Positions 13,377 to 20,789 of a stretch of 29,034 nt of DNA are shown in pieces; position 1 is the stretch's first letter; each line of letters starts with the position of its first letter. Source of the stretch: Clostridiaceae bacterium OM02-2AC (GTDB taxonomy: Bacteria > Bacillota_I > Bacilli_A > Erysipelotrichales > Erysipelotrichaceae); assembly GCA_003481775.1 (NCBI GenBank), contig QULU01000048.1, positions 1 through 29,034 of the forward strand, in the 5' to 3' direction. Below the pieces are notes generated by a model, which saw only the letters and a program-made list of their open reading frames with translations, was not told where the DNA came from and searched no databases. The position numbers and the translations under genes were made by a program.

Positions 13377-14792
13377 ATGAATGATATCATGATGTATGGA
13401 TCCGCACTGATCGCCGTTATTATTGTCGTTATCATGCTGATCAAGAAAATGGATATTAAAATCACACTGTTTGCCATGGGTATTGTGTTGATGTACATCG
13501 CAATCGCCATGGGGAATCCAATCGCAATCAAGGAATTTGAATCAACCGGTCTTACTGTACTGGATCCGCTGAAGGCTGTTATTGATCAATTCAAGAGTAC
13601 GCTTCCGGCAGCCGGCTTCATCATTCTGATTCTGGGCGGCTATTCTGCATATATGACGAGCATCGGTGCAAATGAGGTTACCGTTCATACCCTTACGAAG
13701 CCAATCAAGAAAATCAAATCGGTATATATCCTTGTTCCGCTTGTATTCCTGATTGGAAATGTACTGTCTCTGGTAATACCAAGTGCTTCCAACCTTGCGA
13801 TTATCCTGCTTGCGACACTGTATCCTGTTTTACGTCAGGCCGGCATGTCTCCGCTGACTGCTGCGGCAGTCATTGCTACAACAGCAACAGTTATGCCAAC
13901 ACCTCTTGGCGGTGACAATGTTGCCGTAGCAACAGAGCTAGCAAAATATCCGGCATTTGCAGGCATGAGTGTTACCGATTATGTTATACAGTACCATGCT
14001 ATGATTTCCGTACCGACACTGATCGTTATGGCTGTTGTACACTTTTTCTGGCAGAAGTTTATGGACAAGAAAAACACAGTTAAGCTGGAAGAAAATGTTG
14101 AGGTTCATGAGGTTAAGGCTATTCCGGAAGGCGGATTGTATCGCTTTGTTTATACACTGCTTCCAATCTTCCCAATCCTGCTCCTGATTGTTGTTTATAT
14201 TCTTCGCAGCGTAACCGGAAGCAATGTTGATATCAGTGTTGAGGTGGCTTCTCTGCTTTCCTTCCTGATTGCTATCGTATGTGAAATCATTCGTACAAGG
14301 GATAGTGGAAAGGTATTGAAGCAAACAGAAGATTTCTTCAAGGGAATGGGAAATTCCATGCCAATCGTTGCACTGCTGGTTGCAGCTAGTGTATTTGTAT
14401 TAGGTCTGAATTCCATTGGTCTGATCAATGCATTACAGACAGCCATGCTGGGTGTTCAGGGATCAGGAATGGGCTTTGTACTGCCATTGATTCTGATGGG
14501 ATTGACGATTCTGATTGTACTGCTGAGCGGAAGTGGGACAGCATTGTTCTATGCCATGGTGCCATTGATGGTACCACTAGCGGAGGCTGCCGGAATTTCT
14601 GCCATTGCCGTATCCATCCCAATGGGACTGTGTGGTAATCTGATGCGTGCAGTATCCCCTGTAGCGGCTGTTGTTGTCATTGTTGCCGGTACGATTAAAG
14701 CCAATCCACTGGATATTGTTAAGCGCACCTCTGTTCCTATGATTGCCGGTGTTGTTACCATGTTTGTTTTATCTATGATCATGTTCCTGTAA
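13377..14792 (+). CDS. DcuC-family transporter, probable nucleoside or related substrate
   Basis: A 471-residue membrane protein with about 12 hydrophobic segments and a central charged loop (about 225-250, FMDKKNTVKLEENVEVHEV). The blocks SVYILVPLVFLIGNVLSLVIPSAS (given here in part: GNVLSLVIPSASNLAIILLA), PVLRQAGMSPLTAAAVIATTA and MPTPLGGDN resemble anaerobic C4-dicarboxylate transporter DcuC and relatives. DcuC itself exports succinate or exchanges dicarboxylates. Lying last in an operon of nucleoside hydrolase and ribokinase, the more likely job here is nucleoside uptake, but this is inferred only from context. AAAGGAGAG precedes the ATG at 13377. A terminator-like hairpin lies 35 nt after the stop. 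Confidence 0.85.
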   Translation: MNDIMMYGSALIAVIIVVIMLIKKMDIKITLFAMGIVLMYIAIAMGNPIAIKEFESTGLTVLDPLKAVIDQFKSTLPAAGFIILILGGYSAYMTSIGANEVTVHTLTKPIKKIKSVYILVPLVFLIGNVLSLVIPSASNLAIILLATLYPVLRQAGMSPLTAAAVIATTATVMPTPLGGDNVAVATELAKYPAFAGMSVTDYVIQYHAMISVPTLIVMAVVHFFWQKFMDKKNTVKLEENVEVHEVKAIPEGGLYRFVYTLLPIFPILLLIVVYILRSVTGSNVDISVEVASLLSFLIAIVCEIIRTRDSGKVLKQTEDFFKGMGNSMPIVALLVAASVFVLGLNSIGLINALQTAMLGVQGSGMGFVLPLILMGLTILIVLLSGSGTALFYAMVPLMVPLAEAAGISAIAVSIPMGLCGNLMRAVSPVAAVVVIVAGTIKANPLDIVKRTSVPMIAGVVTMFVLSMIMFL

Positions 14793-14827
14793 AATCATCA
14801 GCAAACCCTACAGGATTATGATAAAAT

Positions 14828-14861
14828 AAAGGTAATTATCAGGAAGGGTAATTACCTTTTT
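14828..14861 (+). terminator. Terminator between the transporter and the LacI-family gene
   Basis: AAAGGTAATTA (14828-14838) and TAATTACCTTT (14849-14859) form an 11-bp stem with a 10-nt loop, ending in five Ts (14857-14861). It leaves only 13 nt to the repressor's ribosome binding site, so it probably lowers, rather than removes, repressor expression from the operon promoter. Confidence 0.75.
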
Positions 14862-14885
14862 AAAATTACAAAGCAGGAGGAGCAT

Positions 14886-15896
14886 ATGAAAGTGACCATT
14901 AAGGACATCGCAAAAAAAGCGGACGTCAGTGTCAGTACGGTATCGCTGGTGTTGAACGATCGTCCATGCCGTGTAGCACAGGAGACACGCGACACGATCA
15001 AGGACATTGCGAAGCAGTATAATTACAAGGTCAATCAGACCGCAAGAAGTCTGGTCACCAGAAAATCAAATATCCTGGGCCTCATCATCCCGGATATTGA
15101 AAACCTGTTCTTCTCCGCATTATGCAAACGGATGGAGGAATACCTCCGGGAGCTGGGATACGCACTCATGATCGTAAATTCCAATGATCATGCGGCGGAT
15201 GACAGCATGCTGATTGATCTTCTTGTTTCAAGAGGTGTCGACGGTCTTGGTATCACCGTCAGCAATGAATCCTTTCAAAATGAAACAATACGCGAAAAGC
15301 TGGCATCCCTCTCTATCCCTTATGTTATGATCGACCGTATGTATCCCGATCTGGATTGCAGCAAGGTTTATTTTGATAACGAATCAGGTGCTTATATGGC
15401 CATTGAAAAGCTTGTGAAAAGCGGCCACAAAAAAATCGCATGCATCGGAATTTCTTCCGCGAGCAAAACTGGGGCGAGCCGTGTTGCAGGCTATCGCAAA
15501 GCTATGCAGCAGTTCCAGTTGGAGGTTCGCGAGGATTATATTCTCGATGGAAATTACCGGTTTCAGGGTGGATATGCCTGTGCAGAACAGCTGATGAAGA
15601 TGGATGTTTCCGCTGCCTTTATCTGTAATGACATGATGACGCTGGGTGTTATGCGTTACTTTCAGGAGCATCATGTCCGCATACCGCAGGATATATCCAT
15701 TGTCAGCTATGATAATACATTAAACCGGTTTACACTGGGTACTGAAATCACAAGTGTAGATCAGGACGTCGAGCTGCTTGCAAAAACTGCATGCAATGAA
15801 TTACTTGCTCAGCTTCGTGATCCTGCACATCGAAAACAGGATATCTGTCTGAAACCACAGCTAATCGAAAAAGATAGCGTTCAAATCATAGAATAA
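14886..15896 (+). CDS. LacI-family transcriptional repressor, probable regulator of the nucleoside operon
   Basis: A 336-residue LacI/GalR protein. The helix-turn-helix VTIKDIAKKADVSVSTVSLV and the hinge helix YNYKVNQTARSLVTRKSNILG are complete. A periplasmic-binding-protein-like sensor domain follows (GLIIPDIENLFFSALCKRME, VYFDNESGAYMAIEKLVKSG, FICNDMMTLGVMRYFQE). It starts after AGGAGG at 14875-14880, 25 nt past a terminator hairpin that separates it from the transporter, so it is probably made by partial read-through or from its own weak promoter. The perfect palindrome at 11048-11065 and its near copy at 10982-10999 have the central CG and AT-rich arms of LacI-family operators and are its likely targets, making the loop self-controlling. 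The effector is expected to be ribose, ribose-phosphate or a nucleoside. Confidence 0.93.
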   Translation: MKVTIKDIAKKADVSVSTVSLVLNDRPCRVAQETRDTIKDIAKQYNYKVNQTARSLVTRKSNILGLIIPDIENLFFSALCKRMEEYLRELGYALMIVNSNDHAADDSMLIDLLVSRGVDGLGITVSNESFQNETIREKLASLSIPYVMIDRMYPDLDCSKVYFDNESGAYMAIEKLVKSGHKKIACIGISSASKTGASRVAGYRKAMQQFQLEVREDYILDGNYRFQGGYACAEQLMKMDVSAAFICNDMMTLGVMRYFQEHHVRIPQDISIVSYDNTLNRFTLGTEITSVDQDVELLAKTACNELLAQLRDPAHRKQDICLKPQLIEKDSVQIIE

Positions 15897-15909
15897 AAGA
15901 AAGCGTACA

Positions 15910-15926
15910 CCATGGCATGGTTTTTA
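15910..15926 (+). terminator. Weak terminator after the LacI-family gene
   Basis: ACCAT (15910-15914) and ATGGT (15918-15922) form a 5-bp stem with a GGC loop, running into TTTTT (15922-15926). Short, but directly after the stop. The longer hairpin at 15950-15986 may also act on this strand. Confidence 0.4.
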
Positions 15927-15949
15927 CTAATATTCAGGTGCTTATGAAA

Positions 15950-15986
15950 AAGGAAATTCAAACACAATCATTTTGAATTTCCTTTC
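15950..15986 (-). terminator. Strong hairpin ending the secreted-protein transcript
   Basis: AAAGGAAATTCAAA (15950-15963) and TTTGAATTTCCTTT (15973-15986) form a perfect 14-bp stem with a 9-nt loop. On the minus strand the T-run continues (TTTTTC), so it suits the 16082-17890 gene, about 95 nt upstream in that direction. Confidence 0.7.
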
Positions 15987-16081
15987 ACCATCCATTCGTA
16001 AGAGCTGTGGCATCACCCTGGTGTACTTTTTTCATATGTAAAACAGCGGATAGTCCTTCCTCTTTTTTTTACAAGCGTAAG

Positions 16082-17890
16082 CTATGAGGTTTCTTGAAAC
16101 AGCCTCTGCAAGATTCGCAGGAAGAAAGCACTGCTTTCCCATACCTCTTCCATGATATCTCTGGATTGAGAAATTGCTTCATACTGTTCCTTGGAAACCA
16201 GATTTTTCAAGGCATTGGAATCGATTGTAAGAAAAGCCTGCAGCACAGCCTTCTGTGCCTGCCCTGTTATCTTATTCTCCCCTGCATCAAATCCAGCAAG
16301 AGCTTCATGAGCTTCTATGGTTACCGCCTTTTCCACGTCCTGCTTCTTATTTTTATTTTCTACGTGAATTTCCCGCCTTCTTTTCTTCTGTTCTTTTTTT
16401 ATAGCTTCTGTTATCTGAGAAGCATTCTGTCCAACAGCCGGAGGCAGCGCTTCTTCTTCATCATTTGGGGTATTGGGCACATAGGAGGACTCTCCTCTAC
16501 CACCACCCTGTCCATCGTTTCCTTCTCCTCCGCCATCGTTTTTATCCTGATCAGAAGCATCCGGAATCGGATTTCCAGCTGTATCGTGTACCTTTACCAT
16601 ATAGCTTCGTCCATCATAATATCCGCCGATGATTTCAGTCCTGACATAGGTGAAGGGTTCCATAACCTGCAGCATATAAATAACAATATATGGTGGCAAC
16701 GCAATGCTTCCGGGTGCATACTGTGACATGCTGCTGATGCTGTCACGCTGAAATGTCCAATGTATTCCATCCTTACTTGTATACAGATTGATCGCTTTGG
16801 CATTATATGCCCGCGGGATATGAAAATAGTAATCGGTGTCATTGCGAATCATATACAGCGACATATCAAAAGCAGGTTCACTATCTGGAATAATATAAAA
16901 AGGAAAGGCATGTTCGCTGATATCGATTCGTTCACAGCTGCTTTGATCCGCGATACCATACAAATAAAACGGCTTGTGTGTCAGCATTCCCCGCTCAAAC
17001 GCTGTTGCATCATAGTGCAGCGATATCTGAAAGCTTTTTTCCTCCCCGGTTTTTGATACAGCCGTTACCTCCACCCTTTTGGGAAGCGGAAGATCATCCA
17101 CCGTATGAGTCTGCAGAGCTGCAATTTCCTTTGTCGGCATGGGAGTGTCTAACCTCCATATGTTTTCCGGAGGCTGATTGTTTTCAATGATAATAACCTC
17201 ATTGCCGACATAATAGCCGTCCGGTATCTGAATCGCCTTTGAACCGGTGCCATTTACCTCAATACGTGAATATTCAATTTGAAACCAGTCTGCAAGCACG
17301 CCGATGCTGTTGGCTCCGTTGGTATAGATATCGACATCTACCATACTTGCGGAATAATAATTTTCCTGATACGGATTTTTATTGAATACTCCGATTGCAC
17401 CATCCCCCTCTGCTCGGATATAGTTCTTTTTTTCCACATATTTTGCATACAATCCTTCTCCATCAGCAATTTCCAGAGCGGTTCCCGCTGTACTATGAAT
17501 ATACAGACCATATGCACTAACCCCGGTATCCATATATACCAACGGCCTGTTTTTTCCGCTGCCCTCTATTGTCAGTGTTTTTTCTTCATCGACAAATTCC
17601 CATGCAGCATCGTTATTGAGATTATTTATATTGATATTGGAATCACCGGCAATGTTATCCTCAATTCTTACCTGATAGCCATTGGTATGTATGGTGACAT
17701 TTTTCTTTGTAATGATATCCGCATGAATTATCATATCCCCCTGCATTTCAAATATACCGCCCTGTGGATGTTCCTCTACAAAGCTGAGAAAGCGGTCAAA
17801 TTCTGTATCCGCAGAAGCTGTTGCATGAATAGGTGATAAAACATGAAACAGCATACATAGTATGATTCCAAGTACCGTTATCCTTTTCAT
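16082..17890 (-). CDS. Large secreted protein of unknown function, beta-helix-like N-terminal half
   Basis: A 602-residue protein. A signal peptide is clear (MKRITVLGIILCMLFHVLSP, with cleavage likely after ATASA near 28). Residues ~40-250 have short repeating strands (NVTIHTNGYQVRIEDN, GLYIHSTAGTALEIADGEG, IGVLADWFQIEYSRIEVNG) that suggest a right-handed beta-helix surface protein, but I recognise no domain. The middle (~260-440) reads like compact beta-sandwich modules (WTFQRDSISSMSQYAPG). A flexible Gly/Asp linker (KNDGGGEGNDGQGGGRGES) leads to a charged, Lys-rich coil (EAIKKEQKKRRREIHVENKN) and an amphipathic C-terminal tail. No LPxTG or membrane anchor is visible, so attachment is unknown. 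AGGTGAGAG precedes the ATG; a promoter lies at 17927-17954. Confidence 0.85.
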   Translation of the reverse strand: MKRITVLGIILCMLFHVLSPIHATASADTEFDRFLSFVEEHPQGGIFEMQGDMIIHADIITKKNVTIHTNGYQVRIEDNIAGDSNININNLNNDAAWEFVDEEKTLTIEGSGKNRPLVYMDTGVSAYGLYIHSTAGTALEIADGEGLYAKYVEKKNYIRAEGDGAIGVFNKNPYQENYYSASMVDVDIYTNGANSIGVLADWFQIEYSRIEVNGTGSKAIQIPDGYYVGNEVIIIENNQPPENIWRLDTPMPTKEIAALQTHTVDDLPLPKRVEVTAVSKTGEEKSFQISLHYDATAFERGMLTHKPFYLYGIADQSSCERIDISEHAFPFYIIPDSEPAFDMSLYMIRNDTDYYFHIPRAYNAKAINLYTSKDGIHWTFQRDSISSMSQYAPGSIALPPYIVIYMLQVMEPFTYVRTEIIGGYYDGRSYMVKVHDTAGNPIPDASDQDKNDGGGEGNDGQGGGRGESSYVPNTPNDEEEALPPAVGQNASQITEAIKKEQKKRRREIHVENKNKKQDVEKAVTIEAHEALAGFDAGENKITGQAQKAVLQAFLTIDSNALKNLVSKEQYEAISQSRDIMEEVWESSAFFLRILQRLFQETS

Positions 17891-17924
17891 CTTCTCTCAC
17901 CTTTCAGCTTCTGCATCCTTTCTT

Positions 17925-18137
17925 TTATTTTAGCACATCTCGTATGTCTGTTAGATAACTGATTACATATTTGAAGCTTTCTTTATATTTCTTACAGCTC
18001 TTTCCCTTATTAGCAATGTCTTCTATTGCGTTTCTTTCCTTTTCCATAATAAATTCTTTGTTTGCTGTATGTATTCCTTCATTCAGAAACCTGCTGCCAT
18101 AAGAGGTAGCTTTATCCTGCACGTAATTATGAAGCAC
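17925..18137 (-). CDS. Doubtful small ORF, possible gene remnant
   Basis: A 70-codon frame from a GTG with no ribosome binding site. Its lysine/glutamate-rich composition (EKERNAIEDIANKGKSCKKY, KESFKYVISYLTDIRDV) looks like real helical protein, unlike most chance frames here. However, there is an in-frame TGA three codons before the GTG, no convincing start, and its stop lies in the -10 element of the promoter for the 16082-17890 gene. I read it as a remnant of a decayed gene or a false frame. No family is recognised. Confidence 0.3.
   Translation of the reverse strand: MLHNYVQDKATSYGSRFLNEGIHTANKEFIMEKERNAIEDIANKGKSCKKYKESFKYVISYLTDIRDVLK
17927..17954 (-). promoter_or_regulatory. Promoter of the large secreted protein gene
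   Basis: On the minus strand -35 CTAACA (17954 to 17949), a 16-nt spacer and -10 TAAAAT (17932 to 17927) preceded by TGC, an extended -10. The start would fall near 17920, about 30 nt before the start codon. It overlaps the end of the doubtful ORF at 17925-18137. Confidence 0.5.
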
Positions 18138-18204
18138 GTCTGATGTTCATTATGCCCTTATGGATCTGAGGATAGATTGCTTAAAAGCAGGCAAAGCAGA
18201 AGAA

Positions 18205-18237
18205 AAGACAGGCTTTTAAATATCCTGTCTTCCTTGT
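18205..18237 (-). terminator. Terminator of the uvrA-to-rubredoxin unit
   Basis: AAGACAGG (18205-18212) and CCTGTCTT (18224-18231) form an 8-bp stem; on the minus strand TTTTCTTC follows. It stands about 17 nt after the rubredoxin stop and ends the whole uvrA-hprK-lgt/ppaX-trxB-rubredoxin run. Confidence 0.8.
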
Positions 18238-18247
18238 CCTATTCCTT

Positions 18248-18406
18248 TTACAGCTGCGTGAACATTTCCTTTGGTGCACCGCACAGAGGACATTTGAAAT
18301 CCTCTGGAAGGTTTTCCCACTTTGTACCTGGGGCAATTCCCTGATCCGGCAGCCCTGCTGCCTCATCGTATTCCCAGTTACAAATATCGCAAACGTATTT
18401 TGCCAT
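18248..18406 (-). CDS. Rubredoxin
   Basis: A 52-residue protein too short for many gene callers. It reads MAKYVCDICNWEYDEAAGLP, then PDQGIAPGTKWENLPEDFKC, then PLCGAPKEMF. The two Fe-binding pairs are C6-x2-C9 and C39-x2-C42, and the Tyr/Trp/Pro-rich core is that of rubredoxin. It is a cytoplasmic one-electron carrier, commonly used in anaerobes to drive peroxide, superoxide or oxygen reduction. AAAGGGGAT lies across the end of trxB and the start is 2 nt after the trxB stop, so trxB and rubredoxin are co-transcribed and coupled. A terminator follows at 18205-18237. A redox-stress or electron-supply link with thioredoxin reductase is inferred from this. Confidence 0.93.
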   Translation of the reverse strand: MAKYVCDICNWEYDEAAGLPDQGIAPGTKWENLPEDFKCPLCGAPKEMFTQL

Positions 18407-18408
18407 AA

Positions 18409-19329
18409 TCAGATCCCCTTTATCTCATGAAATGCATGCTGTGCCGCAATGGCTCCGTCGTTGGTTGCCGTAACAACCTGGCGCAGTTTTTTCGCAATGA
18501 CGTCTCCGGCACCATAGATGCCCTTTGCCTTTGTTTCACAGTTTTCATCCACGATCATGTAGCCGCGCTCATCAAGGATACCCAGTCCCTCTAAAAAGGA
18601 GGTAGCCGGATCCAGTCCGATATATGGGAATATGCCATGTGTTTTAATTTCTGTTTCCACATTCGTATCCACATTTCGTACGACAAGCCCGGTAACGCGC
18701 ATGCCGTCATCGACAACACGCACCGGAACATGCTTTGTCACCACCGTGATTTTCGGATTATCCTTGATTGCATTTTGAACAATGCTGTCTGCACGGAATA
18801 CATCCCGTCGTATTATGATATTCACCTTGCTGGCAAACTGTGTCAGATAATTTGCTTCTTCCAGCGCAGAGTTGCCGCCGCCGATGACCACAACCTCCTG
18901 ATCGCGGAAAAATGCACCGTCGCATACTGCACAATAGGATACACCGCGTCCGACATTTTCCAGCTCTCCCGGCACATTCATCATACGCTCCTGTGTTCCG
19001 GTTGCCACAATGACAGCCTTTGCTTCATACTCCGTTCCATCCTCGCAGATGATTTTTTTATATGCGCCATCCTCCACACGGATGACATTGCCATACAGGT
19101 ATTCCGCACCAAAGGATGTAGAATGCTCAAACATATCGCTTGCCAGCTTGGCACCATTTGTTTCAATAATTCCCGGCCAGTTGCTGATTTCTGCAGTCTT
19201 AATCAGCTTTCCTCCGGGAGCACCCATTTCCAGCATTGCTGTTTTCAAGCCGGCTCTGCTTCCATATATTGCTGCACTCATGCCGGCAGGTCCGGCACCA
19301 ATGATAATTAAATCGTAACGTCGCTCCAT
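18409..19329 (-). CDS. trxB: Thioredoxin reductase (NADPH)
   Basis: A 306-residue low-molecular-weight thioredoxin reductase. FAD-binding GAGPAGMSAAIY is at 11-22, the redox-active pair in SYCAVCDG at C133/C136, NADPH-binding VVIGGGNSALEEANYL from ~147, and the second FAD motif GIYGAGDV near 280. It transfers electrons from NADPH to thioredoxin for disulfide reduction. AAGGAGGATC precedes the ATG, and the gene overlaps the end of the lgt-ppaX frame by 22 nt, so it is translated from the same transcript as uvrA-hprK-lgt-ppaX. A ferredoxin-dependent variant would also fit the fold, but the NADPH-type GGGNSA loop is present. Confidence 0.96.
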   Translation of the reverse strand: MERRYDLIIIGAGPAGMSAAIYGSRAGLKTAMLEMGAPGGKLIKTAEISNWPGIIETNGAKLASDMFEHSTSFGAEYLYGNVIRVEDGAYKKIICEDGTEYEAKAVIVATGTQERMMNVPGELENVGRGVSYCAVCDGAFFRDQEVVVIGGGNSALEEANYLTQFASKVNIIIRRDVFRADSIVQNAIKDNPKITVVTKHVPVRVVDDGMRVTGLVVRNVDTNVETEIKTHGIFPYIGLDPATSFLEGLGILDERGYMIVDENCETKAKGIYGAGDVIAKKLRQVVTATNDGAIAAQHAFHEIKGI

Positions 19330-20780
19330 TCGTGATCCTCCTTTATGATCGTAATCAGATCAGACATGTCTCTAATGATAGCACAGGGTTTGCACAACTG
19401 CATCTCTTGTGCCCGTGATTCTTCATAGACAAAGGCAACCGAGAAGGCTCCCATATTCTTACATGCCTCTATATCCGTAGGTGCATCCCCTACATATACG
19501 ACATCATCGTGCGGGACATGCAGCTGTTCACAGGCAGTCAGAATACCAATCGGATCGGGCTTTGGCCGCTCAACGTCTGCACCGCCCAGGATAATCTCAA
19601 AATACGATTCCAGATCAAACTGCTTCAGTCCCATGCGGACAATATCCTGCAGCTTGTTGGACATGACGGCAAGCGGATAATCGTTTGCCTTTAAATACTC
19701 CAGAGTTTCCTTTACATGGGGAATCGGCTTGACAAATTCATCATGATGCTCATGATTGTAAGCACGATAACAGGCAATGATCTCATCCACCTGTTCCTCC
19801 TTGAAATAACGCAAGAAGGACTGCTTCAGCGTTGGTCCCAGAAAGGACTGCTTTTCCTCTTCGCTCAGTGTGTAGTCAGGCTTGAACTGTGCAAAGGTAT
19901 GTTCAAAGGACTTGTAAATCAGCTCCTTGGTATCCACCAGTGTACCATCCAGATCAAAGATTACCGCCGGCTTGTGCTTTTTAAATGGATAAATATTTTT
20001 AAACACCTTATCCCAGACACCGAGAATACCGAGAATTCCGATCAGGGCACCGAACAAGGATATCAGCTGTGCGACGCGAAGTCCTCCCAGCATCAGCGAA
20101 TCGGTACGCATCCCTTCAATAAAGAAACGGATCATGCCATACCATGCCAGATAGGTAAATGCCAGATCCCCGCGTTTTTTTCTGCCGTGTTTTTTATAAA
20201 CAACGGTGATCAATACGAAACCAATCAGATTTCCGACGCTTTCATATAGGAAGGTCGGCTGACGGAACGCCCCGTCAATATACATATGGTCACGGATGAA
20301 GGATGGAAAATGATCATAGAAGCTGGCATTTACCACACCGCCATAGGCCTCCTGATTCATGAAGTTTCCCCAGCGTCCGATTGCCTGGGCTAGCATCATA
20401 TTCGGAAATACTACATCCAGAATACGAAGTCCGTTATACTGATAGCGGCGGAAGTAGAACCAGCCGAAAATCGTTCCGGCAATCACACCACCGTGAATCG
20501 CCAGACCGCCCTCCCATATATAGAAGATACGGATCGGGTCTGCCGCATACAGATTGTTCCATTCAAAGATAACATAATACAAACGGGCACCGATGATAGC
20601 GATTGGCAGCATCATCAGAAAGAAGTTTTCAAATACCTCTTCCTTATACCCCCATTTCTTAAACTGACGAAGAGATAGAAAATATGCCAGAAAGGCACCG
20701 GACAGAATCAGCACGGCGTACCAGGTGACCTGTAAGGATCCTATCGTCAATACGGTTTTCATATCGGGAAAAAATGTCAT
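19308..20780 (-). CDS. lgt: Lgt-PpaX fusion: prolipoprotein diacylglyceryl transferase plus HAD phosphatase
   Basis: One open frame of 490 residues with two complete domains. Residues 1-~265 are Lgt, with seven-helix spacing, His96 in GLAIHGGV, the signature GRWGNFMNQEAYGG (135-148) and EGMRTDS around Arg225. Lgt transfers diacylglycerol from phosphatidylglycerol to the lipobox Cys of prelipoproteins. From 271 a HAD hydrolase begins: AVIFDLDGTLVDTKELIYKSF (nucleophile Asp276, acid/base Asp278; written here in two runs as AVIFDLDGT and LVDTKELIYKSF). It continues with SNKLQDIV, KPDPIGIL and VGDAPTDIEACKNMGAF. This half resembles PpaX, the pyrophosphatase that clears pyrophosphate made by HprK. 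In Bacillus, hprK, lgt and ppaX are adjacent separate genes; here the same order is kept but lgt and ppaX share a frame. No stop or ribosome binding site is visible between them. Confidence 0.92.
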   Translation of the reverse strand: MTFFPDMKTVLTIGSLQVTWYAVLILSGAFLAYFLSLRQFKKWGYKEEVFENFFLMMLPIAIIGARLYYVIFEWNNLYAADPIRIFYIWEGGLAIHGGVIAGTIFGWFYFRRYQYNGLRILDVVFPNMMLAQAIGRWGNFMNQEAYGGVVNASFYDHFPSFIRDHMYIDGAFRQPTFLYESVGNLIGFVLITVVYKKHGRKKRGDLAFTYLAWYGMIRFFIEGMRTDSLMLGGLRVAQLISLFGALIGILGILGVWDKVFKNIYPFKKHKPAVIFDLDGTLVDTKELIYKSFEHTFAQFKPDYTLSEEEKQSFLGPTLKQSFLRYFKEEQVDEIIACYRAYNHEHHDEFVKPIPHVKETLEYLKANDYPLAVMSNKLQDIVRMGLKQFDLESYFEIILGGADVERPKPDPIGILTACEQLHVPHDDVVYVGDAPTDIEACKNMGAFSVAFVYEESRAQEMQLCKPCAIIRDMSDLITIIKEDHEWSDVTI

Positions 20781-20789
20781 AAAAGCCTC

